Source of the DNA: Aralia elata
Lineage: Eukaryota > Streptophyta > Magnoliopsida > Apiales > Araliaceae
Assembly (NCBI GenBank): GCA_034770075.1
Contig: CM068379.1
Span: forward strand, 14,934,506 to 14,998,505
Direction of reading: 5' to 3'
Length of the DNA stretch: 64,000 nucleotides
The first letter of the stretch is position 1. Every line of letters starts with the position of its first letter. Made by a program: the position numbers and the translations under genes. The notes under the pieces are model-generated. The model was not told the DNA's origin. It saw only the letters and a program-made list of their open reading frames with translations, and did not search any database. Of this stretch, positions 11,754-24,600 are shown in pieces.

Positions 11754-11816
11754 TCAACAAATGATATGGCTGTACGCGCTCATCTTTGGCGACTTGGTGA
11801 ACCCATAACGTTGTTT
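11754..11816 (+). pseudogene. Fragment of a PRP4-like splicing-factor gene
   Basis: The frame reads STNDMAVRAHLWRLGEP followed by ITLF. This closely matches the conserved N-terminal helix region of plant U4/U6 snRNP factor PRP4 (SFM/PRP4-like domain), where the gene normally continues with a charged GEREMERR-type segment. Here the match stops abruptly after ITLF and the frame runs on into unrelated sequence to a stop at 11961-11963. No WD40 repeats are present. I infer a short captured or rearranged fragment of about 21 codons, not a working gene. Family recognition is from memory. Confidence 0.5.
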
Positions 11817-12981
11817 CTTAATAGAACATATTTATTTATACTTGATCATGTGATGTATCTGAACTTGGGTAGTCGACAAACAAAGGGGGCAAAACTCATC
11901 GGAGCCCCGAGTAGGAAATGTGAAGCCATCAACGAAGGTATTGGAGCTTCGGGTAAACCATAATTGTGCTAAATGAAGAGAAGGGCATGGATTGTGGCTT
12001 CATTTATTTGTGTCGAAGGAGAGATGACTGAAGTTATGAGATCCTCAAACATTAAACAAGTTGATGGATTTTATAGGAAAACGAAGTACTCCATATTGAC
12101 GTCATTGAGGACCGAAATGAATTTGCTTAAGTATGAAGTCCCAAATCTCCTTTTTTGTATGTTGGGGCTAGAGTTATTGCCTTTTTACCGAAGTCAAGGC
12201 TGGAGTTATTTGACCGAAAGAGGCTAAATCTGAAGGCATCAAATGCTGAAGAGGAATTAATAATCTGAAGGCACCGAATCCTGAAAAGGAATAATTCGAA
12301 GGCATCAAATGTTGAAGAGGAATTAATTGAAAGGCATCAAAGGAAGCCCATTTTATTTTGCTGAAGCCTTGGGCTTTCATGATTTTCTGAGGACTTTGGG
12401 TTTATCGAAGGCGAAGTAGGTTGGCCGAAGGAATGTCCAGTCCGAAGGTGATGGCTGGAGTAATGTCCCGGCTAGCTGAAGTCATAATTGTCAAAGGCCC
12501 TTCTAGAGTTATAGTCTTTGAAGGTTTGCTTTTTCTACCCCCAATTTTTGCACTTTCCAAGCTGTTGTCACTACATTTATGAGGAGATGAAGGAAAATTG
12601 AAGTGGCAATTGAAGTGCGAAGCGGTGTGGATAGTGGCACCTTAGAGTTTGTTATCCGAAGAGGAAGCTTTACTTCTGATGAAATTAAGTTATGAAAACG
12701 ACAACTTCGGGGTCACCGTAGGCACAATGAAGGTGGTTGAAGTGATGTAGATTGCTGAGTAATTGCAATTTTTTTGGTGGTGGTCACATGGTGCGGACCC
12801 ATGACTTTAAATGATTTTTTGGGCAACGTGGGATCAAATAACCATTTGATAGGTGCATTTTGTTGACACTTGTAGGTTGAGTAGCTTTTGTCATACGCAT
12901 GTGCATAGTTATATATCATCTTTTATTCTTTGACAAACATATGTGCATGGGAAAATTTGATAGGTTGCATATTGTCTTGTT
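11817..12981. other. Unclassified, probably degenerate retroelement DNA
   Basis: Higher-complexity sequence with scattered GAAGG motifs and a ~50-bp minisatellite (12228-12340, units with GAAGGCATCAAATG and GAAGAGGAATTAAT). Open frames are short and match nothing I recognise. The sequence resumes at 16440 beyond the hAT insertion. Confidence 0.4.
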
Positions 12982-12989
12982 CATATAGG

Positions 12990-15900
12990 CAGGGCCGGCC
13001 CAATGGTTAAGCGAATTAAGCCATTGCTTTAGGCCCCAAAAATTAAGAGTCCCCAAAATTTAAAAAGCCCAAAAATTTTAATAAGCAATATACTTGAGTC
13101 CATTTAAAAAAGGCCCAATTTATTCCACAAACCCTAACACTAACAATTAGACCATTTTCTCTCTTTTCTTCTTTGCCTCCCCAATCCCTATCTCTGCAGA
13201 CTCACTCTCGCCTCTCTCTACTTCTCTCTCTTAGTCTCTTCATCTCTTTATCACTTCGTCTCTCTCTGATTTTTTTGCTTCAAATTTGAAGAGTTAAGTG
13301 TTGAGATCTTCTACAAAAATTGAATTCAACACATCATTACATATTTACATTACATCAATAGGTAATTTTGAATCATTTTCGATTTTTTTTTAGATGATAG
13401 GTATTAAAGTTCTGCAAAAAAAATTCTTTGCAATTAGGATTTGTAAATTAATATTTCTTAATTTATGAATTTGTAATGTTCATTAATCATTGTTCAGGTA
13501 TTTAATCTTGGCCTCTTAGGATAAATCATTAATCAGCATAATCAGGTTCTATTGTTCTATACTTTTCTATTTTAATTTTATTTGTTAATTAGTATTATTG
13601 TTACTTGTTTTGGCTAAAAAAGTTCTGTTATTTTTTTTGCTGAAAATTATCTATTGACTGTTGTTATTTATTTTTTGATTGGAATTTGGAAAGTATCTAT
13701 TTGTTATTTGTTTTTTTGGCTTGTATCTTATTTTTTTAGCACTATATGGCTACTCAAAAATATGAATCTGGATATCAAAAACTTCAAAAAAAAAGAAGAG
13801 TAGAAAAATTAATTGAATCCCAAAAGGGAGCTCTTGAAAACTTTGTTACCAATACTAAAAAAAATATCACAGAACAATTAGGTGAAAGTTCCACAAATGA
13901 ACTAGAAGTTCAGTTTAAAGAGTTGGAAGATAATACAATAATACAATCAAAAGAAACAAATGAAAATAATCCTTGTGATAGTCAATCGAAAGATAACAAC
14001 AATGAAAAAAATCTTAATGCTAGTGAATCAAAAGATACTAATGAGAATATATCGGATGAAAATAATTTAGAAGCAAATGAATATATTAACGAAACACTTG
14101 ACTATAGGTCTCTCAATATTTATGATCCAGCACAATGGAAAAATATTGACTCAAAATTGAGAGATTTGTTAGTAGAAAATGGTCCAATTAGACATAATGA
14201 TTTAGAATTTCCTAAAGATGGAAAGTCTAGGCATTTTTCTACTACATATTATACTCGAACTTTATTAAATGGGGAGAAATATGATAGAAAATGGCTAGTG
14301 TATTCAAATAAATTAGATCGTGTATTTTGTTTTTGTTGCAAGTTGTTTAATTCAGAAACTTATATAAATCAATTAGCTAATCAAGGAACTAGTGATTGGA
14401 GAAATCTTAGTGATAATCTTAAAAGACATGAAACAAGTAGTGAGCATATTACTAATATGTACTCTTGGAGTGATTTACAAATAAGATTATTGAAAAATAA
14501 AACAATTGATAAAAGTGTCCAAGAACAAATTAACAAAGAGAAAGACCGTTGGAAAAATGTATTACAAAGAATTATTGCAATCATAAAGACTTTAGGTAAA
14601 AATAATTTAGCATTTCGAGGAACAAAAGAAAAGATTTATCAACAAAATAACGGAAATTTTTTAAGTTTAATTGAAATGATCACAGAATTTGATCCGGTGA
14701 TGGAAGAACATATTCATCGCATTCAAAAAGGTGAGATTCATAAACATTATCTTGGTCATAAAATTCAAAATGAATTGATACAATTGATAGCAAATGAAAT
14801 TAGAAGTAAAATTATTAAAAAAAGTTAAAGAAGCAAAATATTTTTCAATTATACTTGATTGCACTCCTGATATAAGTAATCAAGAACAAATGACTCTCGT
14901 ACTAAGATGCATGGATATTTCAACAAGTCCAATAAAAATAGAAGAATATTTTTTAGAATTTATAAAAGTAGATGTCACTACTAGTTTAGGTCTTTTTAAT
15001 GAACTTATAAATATAATGGCGAAACTTCAACTTAACATTAATGACATACGAGGACAAGGTTATGATAATGGATCTAATATGAAAGGAAATAAATAAGGTG
15101 TACAAAGAAGACTTCTAGAGATTAATCCTAAAGCATTTTACACACCATGCGGTAGTCATAACATTAATCTAGTGCTTTGTGATATGACAAACTCATGTAC
15201 TAAAACTGTATCTTTTTTTGGAGTGGTACAACGTTTATATACATTATTTTCCTCTTCAACAAAGAGATGGATTATTTTAAAAAAGAATGTACCGAGATTC
15301 ACTCTTAAGCCGTTATCGCAAACACGTTGAGAAAGTCGCATTGAAAGTGTAAAAGCTATAAGATTTCAAGCTCCAAATATAAGGGATGCTTTGTTAGAGT
15401 TGGCAAAAAGTACTGATTAAGATTCTAAAACAAGAAGTGAAGCTAACTCTTTAGCAACATATGAGTTTGGAGATTTTGAGTTCTTATTGAGTTTGACTAT
15501 TTGGTATGATGTGCTATTTGCGGTCAATTCAGTTAGTAAAATTTTACAATCAAAAGATATGCATATTGATGTGGCTATAAATCAATTACAAACTCTTATA
15601 GATTTTTTCAAAAATTATAGAGAAATTGGATTTGCAACTGCTATGAATTCGGCCATAGAGATTGCTAAAGAATTGGAAATTGAACCTGTTTTTCAAGAAA
15701 AACGTGTAATTCGTTGGAAAAAATACTTTGATGAAAATGTTGATCATGAGATAACACAATCTGTTGAAGAATCTTTTAGAATTGATTATTTCTTATTTAT
15801 AGTTGATCAAGATATTTTCTCAATTGATCAAAGGTTTGAACAATTTCATTTATATGAAGAACTTTTTGGTTTTCTGTTTAGTTTTGAAAAATTAAAATCA

Positions 15901-16431
15901 TTTAATGATGATAGCTTGCATGATAAATGTCTTTATCTTGAAAATGCTCTCACATATAAAAATTTCATTGATATTAATGGTCTAGATTTATTTTAGGAAT
16001 TAAAAATTTTATGAGAAGTTATACAAACAGAAGAAAAGAAGAACACTCCAGTTGACATTCTGAATTATATAAAAAAGTTAGAATTTTTTCCAAATGCATG
16101 CATCGCATATAGAATTTTATTAACAATTCCTGTAACAGTTGCTTCTGCAGAAAGAACTTTTTCAAAAATTAAAATTGATAAAATCTTACTTAAGATCAAC
16201 TATGTCCCAAGAAAGATTAAGTGGATTAGCGATTTTATCAATTGAAAAAAAATATGTTAGAGAAAATTGATTATAAAAGTTTGATCAATAATTTTGCATC
16301 TAAAAGAGCAAGAAAAATGAAATTCTAATTAAAAAAATCATAGATATTAATTTAATTTAATATTAAATAGTTAAAAAAGGCCCCAATTTAAGATTTAGCT
16401 TAAGACCCCTAAAAAGCTTGGACCGGCTCTG
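12990..16431 (+). mobile_element. Decayed hAT transposon, 3442 bp, with 8-bp TSD
   Basis: The left terminus CAGGGCCGGCCCAA and the inverted right terminus CAGAGCCGGTCCAA match at 12 of 14 positions. Both are flanked by a perfect 8-bp duplication CATATAGG (12982-12989 and 16432-16439), the hAT signature. It carries one plus-strand transposase pseudogene. The leader (13130-13745) is CT-rich with intron-like sequence. The termini and the encoded TTF-type zinc finger suit the plant hAT group annotated as zinc finger MYM-type 1-like. Confidence 0.9.
13746..16245 (+). pseudogene. hAT transposase (TTF-zinc-finger/DUF4371 type), broken
   Basis: The start MATQKYESGYQKLQKKRR is an ATG after a T-rich leader. 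An intact first part (13746-14828, 360 codons) has a Lys/Glu/Asn-rich N-terminus. The TTF-type zinc-finger region follows (WLVYSNKLDRVFCFCCKLF, about residues 193-211), then helices. A frameshift in an A-run near 14815-14828 moves the reading to another frame, where FSIILDCTPD and GQGYDNGSNMKG carry the expected catalytic aspartates. Stops follow at 15094, 15328, 15418, 15994 and near 16012. A C-terminal dimerisation motif (ILLTIPVTVASAERTFSK, about 16115-16170) is still readable. With at least five stops and one frameshift it cannot make transposase. Confidence 0.85.
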
Positions 16432-16439
16432 CATATAGG

Positions 16440-19431
16440 CCTCACATGGTAACATGAATATAATACTATGCACTGTGTAACATGATATATATTATACATG
16501 AGAATTAATTTCACATCTTCCATTGTAGAGAGTATAGACATTTATGAGGAGGCAGCGCAGGGCGCGTGGTGGCTCGGGGGCTTACGGATGTCGGGCGCGG
16601 CGCTACGAGTGAATCGGTGATTTTAATTTGTCACTAGAACACGGCCCTCCTTCTAGCTCTAATGTTAACGCCAAAATTTGTCTGCCCGTAAAATCACCAA
16701 ACAACGAGCGAGAAACCTGCACAGAGAACAAACAACACACTAAGAAGCCTGATGGTCGGGACGACCGGGGGATAACTTAGGTTTGAGAATCAGTACAGGC
16801 TAGAAAATGTCAACAATGGAGGAATATAAGTGTTCTAGTGCGTAAAAGTAAAAAATATGTCAAGTCTTTGGAACCTAAATTATGGCAGTGTATTTATAGT
16901 TGATTATACCTCCTCAATGTATTACGCCTTTCCCTGAGTAGGAATAGAAGTCTTTTTGTAAAGTCCTATTATAATCGTAATCCTTATGATTGGATTAGAT
17001 TTGGTTTCCTTAAAAGTAGGAGTCAAGATAAACATAGGAATCACAAGTTAATTAGGACTGCAGATTCCTTAAAAGTCAAGCCTTCTGACTGGAATACACC
17101 GTCACGTGAAAAAAGTCCGCCATGTGGGATAGGTCCCACCGAATCAACCGGACCCACAAAATCATGTCCTAACATTATTGTTGCTCCAATTCACTAAGGA
17201 CATTTGTCAAATGATAATTTGCTTAATTTCAAACTTAAGGGTGGTTGACTGCAAGATATCGCTTTCAGTCGTACTACGTTTGGTGCAGTAACAGACACGT
17301 GTCCTAGTCCTTGTGTAGTTAGTTATTAGAAAAGCTGACTTGTCTTCTTTGTCTCTATAGTTGACTCATAACAAATAAGATCTTCTTTGGAAATGAGAGT
17401 CAATGTCAAATGACCTTAGTCATTGACCAATCATTTTTTTGTCAGACTACTGTGCTCTACGATTTTGACTATATTGGCATTCAATACCCAATTATAGAGT
17501 AAGTCCTTGAATCATTTAGTATTCTTACTAAACGATCTTAGTTTTATGTTCCTTCAGTGACTTCTGAGAGACTGCTCTACGTTCTATCTTCTACTAAGCG
17601 ATCTTCACTTCAACTCTGTGAACTTAAAGCTCAGCTTTCACTAAACGATTTTACTTGAGGTTTTCAGTTGATTTTCAGCACTACGAAATTTACATATAAT
17701 AGCTCCACGATCTTGGATTTATCTAACAAGTTAGATCCCTAACTAAATCGTTTACACTGATTATCATAAGAACTTTACAAAACTTACTTTTTACAAATAT
17801 ACATTAAACTCAGTCATCAACAAATCAAATTAAGGGCAAACATAAACCCATGTATTAACAATATCAAATGACCTTAAAAATAATTAAAAAATAATTCATG
17901 AATTAAATAACAGATTAGTCAAGTGATGAAATAGTCCAAAGTAATAATAAATTAGTACAAATAATCATATCTCGCCCATTGTTTTTCAAACAAAAGTAAC
18001 CTAAATTACAAAACAAGATTCACTTTTATGAAAGTTATTTTTTTTAAAACAATAATTATTGTACTTGACTTTAACATGATGATTGATAATTGATCCTGAT
18101 CAGATTAAGATCTCCTCCATTACATTTATCTTTTTATTTTTTGTCATACATATATCTTTTTATTTTTATTTTTAATTTTTTAGATGAAGGGAAGGGAAAA
18201 TAGTTAAAATCCCTCTAAATCTCTTGTGAGTTTTTTTTAAGGAGTGAGAGAAATGATTTGGATGTAAAGTTGATTTCATTTTTGGCTCAAAAAAGTGAAA
18301 GCATTTGGAGGGATGTGAAACAGTGAAAGGATGAAATAGTTAGATATTTTATATTATCTAAAATAACATTTCAAAATAAATATTATGACAATATGTAAGA
18401 GTAATATAGTAATAGTATAGTTTAAAAATAATTTTTTTTCTTTCCCTCTTTCTTAACTCACAGACAAGGGAAAATATAATTTAAATCTCATCATTTCTCT
18501 TCATTTCTTAAACTCATAAGGGAAAATTATAATCCCTTCCCAACACTTCTTCTCTTATATTTTTTCTTCCCATCACATTCTTCCAAGTAGTTTTGGGTTT
18601 ATTTTGAGTTACATAATATGGTTATGATTTTTTAAAAAACTAAAATTATATTACCTATTCTTAATATATATATTATGTGGTTGAACCCAAATAATTATAG
18701 TTCTAATATAAGGTGAATCAATTTTTCAAATTTTAACCTTATTATTGTGATGAACTAGCTAATAAATCAATAAAATAGGAAATGGACCAATTAGAAATTG
18801 CCAACACATTGGATGAATACCCTGGCTTGTTATCAATGTGCAGACACTGAGGAATAAAAAAGACGCATGGCCTTTTTTTGGCTTGATCAACAGTGAGGAC
18901 TAATTGGTCTCATGGCTTAGGAAACGGAATGTATGAAAATGGATTGAAACTTTATATACAAAATAGTTAACTAACCTAAATAGTTATAGTTAATATAGAT
19001 TGATCTTTTTAATTTTGAACTGAATTGTTAGGTATACTCTAAACTCACAAATGCAACATTAATAATATAATAAAATTCGTCGTGAATAATTAATAAGATG
19101 ATAAAATTTGTCAGAAATTATTATATCTCTGATACTGTCACTAAATAAATATTTATATCGCTAAATATATATAGAGAGAAGTTAACTATAGATGCAATAG
19201 AAGGATCATAATAATCCATCATGACCTAACTCGTCGCACACAAGTGAAAAAAGATTTAGTACTTCTAATTTTGAAAAAATGGATCCTTGATTGGGCCCTA
19301 ATTTGGATGTTGTTAGTTTTGGGCTGAAAAAAGAAGCAACCCATTGATCTGGCAAAAATCGTTTGACAGTTAGAAATTAGAGTGTACCTGTTTTCTTACT
19401 CAAATATGGTTGTGTTCTTCCTTTTTTATTT

Positions 19432-19440
<9 letters not shown>
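16440..19440. other. No gene recognised; short GC-rich patch
   Basis: 16545-16605 is unusually GC-rich for the window. 16640-16700 has a TAATGTTAACGCC segment whose complement weakly resembles an initiator-tRNA primer site (ATTAGAGCTAG), so part of this may be LTR-element remains. 17200-19440 is AT-rich with no long frame and no clear terminal repeats. Confidence 0.5.

Positions 19441-19494
<54 letters not shown>
19441..19494. repeat. (TA)n-(TG)n microsatellite
   Basis: TA repeats run straight into TG repeats immediately left of the nested complex. A (TA)n run also borders the right side (51017-51041), suggesting that the outer element had inserted into a TA-rich site. Confidence 0.9.
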
Positions 19495-19495
<1 letters not shown>

Positions 19496-19819
19496 GAAAA
19501 GTTTCAAAAACGAACCGAAAAAAATGGACCAAAAATGAATCGGCCTATAGCGACGGACAGAACCATCGCTGTAGGTAGGGCTGTAAATGGTAACTGAAAA
19601 ATTCGTATTCGTCTGCATCCGTATTCAGAAAAAAACGAATATTATTCGTATTAGAAAAAAACCAGATATATCCATATTCAGTTTAAAGGTATCCGTAAAT
19701 AAACGGATATGAATACAGATATAAACGTATTCATATTCGTTTAACATCCGTCCGTAAATATATTCGGCGTATAGCGGATATCCCAAATCCGATATCCGAA
19801 TTCGGATCCGTATCCGAAT

Positions 19820-19939
19820 AACTTATATATATATATTAATAACTTAGAATAAATTAATAATTATATATATATATGTATATATTAATAACTTATATATTTT
19901 ATATATGAGTTATATATATATATATATATATATTAACAA

Positions 19940-19974
<35 letters not shown>

Positions 19975-20045
19975 ACTTACATATATATATATATATACAC
20001 ATAAGTTATTAATAAGTTATATATATATATATATTAACTTACAAA
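19820..20045. repeat. (TA)n clusters
   Basis: Several TA runs broken by AACTTATATA-type spacers, some mutually inverted. Similar runs occur at 20298-20400 (preceded by a CA run from 20250) and 21083-21122. All lie in the hAT 5' region. Confidence 0.85.
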
Positions 20046-20269
20046 ACTATAAATATTAGTTTGTTACAACTTTTTACTTTTAAAACTTGCGATTCCGGGA
20101 GGCGGGAGTAATGGACAATATAATTTTGAAAAAAATATATTAAATATTCATTATAAACCTTTGAATCTAATTATATATTATAAATATTCATACATACTAC
20201 AATATTACTCCACACACATAAAATGGACAAAAACATACTACAGTATTACGCCACGCACACACACACACT

Positions 20270-20312
<43 letters not shown>

Positions 20313-20359
20313 GTATGTATATAAGTTATTAATTAATAACTTACATATATAAGTTATTA

Positions 20360-20402
<43 letters not shown>

Positions 20403-20590
20403 AAACTATAGTTATTAGTTTGTTACAACTTTTTTTCTTTTAAAACTTACTTGCGATGCCAGGAGGCAGTAGCAATGGACAATATAATTTTGAAAATAAA
20501 AATTAAATATTCATTATAAACTTTTGAATCTAATTATAGATTATAAATATTCATATATACTACGGTATTACTCCACACACATAAAATGGA
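20041..20590. repeat. ~190-bp direct duplication in hAT 5' region
   Basis: 20041-20226 and 20400-20590 share the same order of blocks: AAACTATA...ATTAGTTTGTTACAAC, ATGGACAATATAATTTTGAA, AAATATTCATTATAAAC, TATTACTCCACACACATAAA. The copies differ by small changes and are separated by microsatellite. A smaller duplicated block with CATTCATTTTGAAATTTA lies at ~20631 and ~20798. Confidence 0.85.
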
Positions 20591-21082
20591 TATCTACTTA
20601 TTAATGGATATCTAAACATTAATAAGTAGAACATTCATTTTGAAATTTATGATTTCAAAAATGATGAAAACTTATTTGAATTGTAATTTAGAGCATTTAT
20701 TATTGTGTTTATTAAAAATAAATAAATTAACATTCATTGATTAATGAACTATACTTTAAAACTCATTTTTTTTCTTATTATAATTATAGTTATAATTAGA
20801 GCATTCATTTTGAAATTTAAGATTTTAAAAATGATTAAAACCTATTTGAATTGTTAAACCTCTTTATTTGCATCAAAACAATAAAAAAAATACAAATATG
20901 AAAAATAAATCTAATATGTGGAATTAAAATAATATTTGGTATAAAAAAAATAATTATCACTTATTTCAAATGTAAATTAGTAAAAAAGAAAGTTTTAATA
21001 AGTAAAAATATGTAATAGGCGGAATTACTAAAATAAATAAGAATAAATTAATAATATACACAATTAATTTGTAAAATACCAC

Positions 21083-21124
<42 letters not shown>

Positions 21125-21239
21125 TATTCTCTTCTTTAATCAATTAATTAAGTATTTGATGTTGGGAACATACAATACTTAAACATAATATTATTAACAA
21201 TATTTACTAATTAATATAAGAAGATAGTGAATAATTATA

Positions 21240-21612
21240 TTTAGCTAATTCAAGCTACTTCGTAAGACTTCCAGAAGTCAAAGATCAACGGTCGAGATTC
21301 ACTCGGACCTAACCTGCCATTTAAATCTACCTTTTAATTTATTACCCAATTTTCATTTTTCTCGGTTACCGTCTTACAGAAGAACTCCCAGAAAATATAG
21401 CTAAAGAGAGAGAGAAAGTTAGAGAAATCCGGTGGTGGACTAACAACCAAATATCAGTTTAGCTCACCAGCTCCACAGATCCGTCGTCGTTTTGCTCCCT
21501 CGATCATACCCCTTTCCCCCCTCTTTTCTTCTATCTATTCTAAATCTTAACGGTACGAAATTTATGTTATTAAGCCTAACTTTTATAATCAAAACTAGTT
21601 AATTTTCCTATT
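21240..21612 (+). other. Probable hAT transcript leader upstream of the Tekay insertion
   Basis: A higher-complexity stretch with GAGAGAGAGAAAG and GTCGTCGTTTTGCTCCCTCG is followed by TAAATCTTAACGGTACG. It looks like a 5' untranslated exon of the hAT transposase with an intron beginning before the Tekay target site. This is inferred from composition and position only. Confidence 0.35.
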
Positions 21613-21617
21613 AGATC

Positions 21618-24600
21618 TGTGACGCCCCCAAATTCGTGTCTCCAAATACCCGGATTCGGTCATCACGATCCAAAACAAACATTCACCTCTAACAACATAT
21701 GGTAACTAAAATGCGGAATAAAATAAACATACGTTGTTCATTACAAGGTGTTACTAGTCCCAGAATACAAATAACCTTAAATACTTACACAAATCCATAC
21801 CCTAGATAAATGTCAGGGCTTAAATTACATTAACAGTAATTAACTACACATAAGTTTAACATTTGCTACATGAAGTCTATCACTTCATCTTTTCTTTTCC
21901 TTTGTTCTTCCCTGACGTCTCGGGTTTAGCTGCAATAAAATCATGATATAGCAAGAATGAGCAACGAGTTTGCTCAGCAAGTTTAAAGTATGACAATAAG
22001 GATATATCATGATGAAGGGATATTAAGGAATTTCAACATTAGAAAAAAAATCAGAAGCAAGAACGATAATTGCTTTTAGAACAATTTATAGTCAAATAGA
22101 CTTTGAACGATAACTTCCAAAGGAGTCAATAGCTGGTTGACCCTCTGGTTACTGGCTACAGAATAACGTACTTGAGGGGATCAGCCTTGCGTACCCTATG
22201 TATATGCATAACATTTAATTCTGCTATTTGTACCTTATATACGGTACGTGGGGTACTCCCCTATAAATAAAGGGGTGTTCATACAGTCTAAGAATCCTTA
22301 CCATTGATTGGCTCAGATAGCTTTTATAAATTCTCACATATTTGTGTGACCGAACAAGGGTTCAGACTTAACCATGAATGGTTTATAAATTCCTGAATTT
22401 AAATATACGAGTTTCAAATGCACGAGTGCGAATGTCAATAAATATACAGATGTGGAATAATTTTGAAAGTAATTAGACCACTTAAGGCATGCTTGGAGAT
22501 AAAAACTCAAGCTTAAAAAAAATAACTTGCAACAGTATATATATACCTTTTTGCACGAATTAGAAATAGTGCATAAGGCTTAGAAATTTGCTCAATGTAA
22601 AAGTTGAGTAAAGAAGAACTTGCAATAATGTAAGAAGTTTAGGGTTAGGAACTTGCCTGTTTGCTCAGCTACAGATAAATTCTAGCTTTACTTAATTGAT
22701 CTTGAGTGACCTATCATTGGATAAAATCGACTTATTAATTAATATGACATGGTGGCATATTGGCACACCTTGCTATATCTTTTACTTAGCAGGTAAAAAT
22801 TCACCACCTACATTTAATTACTATAATTGATAGCTAATTAGGATTGTTTATCATTTGAGTACTCAATTTATTACCTTTAATTGTATCTAGGTATGGTTTA
22901 GCAATCCTTATTTATTATTTATAAAATAAATTTATTTTGGTTTAAAGATAACAGAAAACCATTGATCAATTATTTAGTTGGTTTACTCTTAACTACCATT
23001 TACCTTAGGGGTAATTTAGTAATTATTAACCTTGTCCCTTATTCAATGTTAATTAAATACTTACTGTATTAATTCTACACACATTTAATATTATTACACA
23101 ATCCTTGAGTGCTTATTATCTTTATTTATTAAGGTAAAAAAAATAATTAACTTATAAATCTCACTTATACTTAATCATTATTTCATTAATGATTAAGTAG
23201 TTATTCTCCTTCTCCTTTAATAACCTTATTAATACTTAATTACTATTCAATATTAATTAAATATTTAATATCTTTATTTATTATTTATTGGGAACATAAT
23301 AAACAATTAAATTTACTCCATACTTAATTAAGTAACCATTATCTTTATTTATTACTTATTTAATAGTTATTTAATATTAATTAAATAATAATTTAAAATA
23401 TTTACTATCTTTATATTTAAGTAAGTATAATAACAGTAATTAATTACATTATTAACTTTAATAATAATTAAATATTTATTCTCTTTATTTATTGTTTATT
23501 GATAAATAATAATTATCTTTACTCCTATTTAGTACCTTTATTAATTATTTATTGTTAAATAATAAATAATTAACTTATTAACTTATTCATATTTAATTAT
23601 TATTGATAATAATTAAATATTTAATTATTGAAAATAAATAATTTCTTTGTTAATTTTTATTTATTAGTTATAAAGACCAGTTAATTTACAAGGGTGTTAT
23701 CAGCTCAAATTAATGACTAACAATTTAGCCGAATGTTATCACCACGTATCAGTCATCGTTTGAACAACTCAAATGAATTACACAATCCGTTACTTAATTG
23801 GTTTAAATTTTTTTTTTTATCACCATAAAAGATTTTACAGGATACACCTGCTCAAGCTTATCACCCATATGTGTACCAACACGATTATGCCAACAGACAA
23901 TACTATCATAACAACAGAAGACCAAGACTTGATTTTTAGGAACCATGATACCACACTGATAAATTTACAGTTTAAGAACAACATACTACAACCCAACCAA
24001 GAGCAACATGTATTATTCAAAACCAGATTCTTAATCAAAATAACCCAACACAGATTTCACATAATACACATCCAAAACAATTGTATTGTACAAGCTTAAT
24101 ACCTTCAATTGCTGGAACCGTTAAGGTTCATCACAGCAATTTCCTAACAATATGAACCATCACAGTATGTGATACAACCAATATAACCCAACCAGTGTAT
24201 TCTACTACTAACCCAATGGATTATTATCCAACCATCACGTTGCTACCACCAACACAGTGCTATAACACATTCCCATACAAACAACACAACATGGAAATTA
24301 AACAAAAACTAACTCAGCTGCTTGAACCATTCGATACCTTGGTGTCGATCGATGGGCCGTCCTTCTTCTCCTACCAAAGTAAGCAGTGAAATCTTGGGGC
24401 ATTTACAGACCAATTGCCTAACGAATTTTCTCTTCTTTTTTTTTTCTCTCTGTGTGGTTCGCTCCCAGTTTGTACCCACAAAAACTGAAATTGGGTTTAG
24501 GGTTTGGAGCTCTAATTTATAGATGAAATTGATTACTCAATAAACCGGGTATTACCTAAATTGGTTATTCAGGGACCGTCGGTCGGAGGGAGATAGCGCA

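Noticed and set aside
16640..16700. Possible LTR boundary and primer site on the minus strand
   Set aside because: The match to an initiator-tRNA primer is weak and no LTR pair or target duplication could be found.
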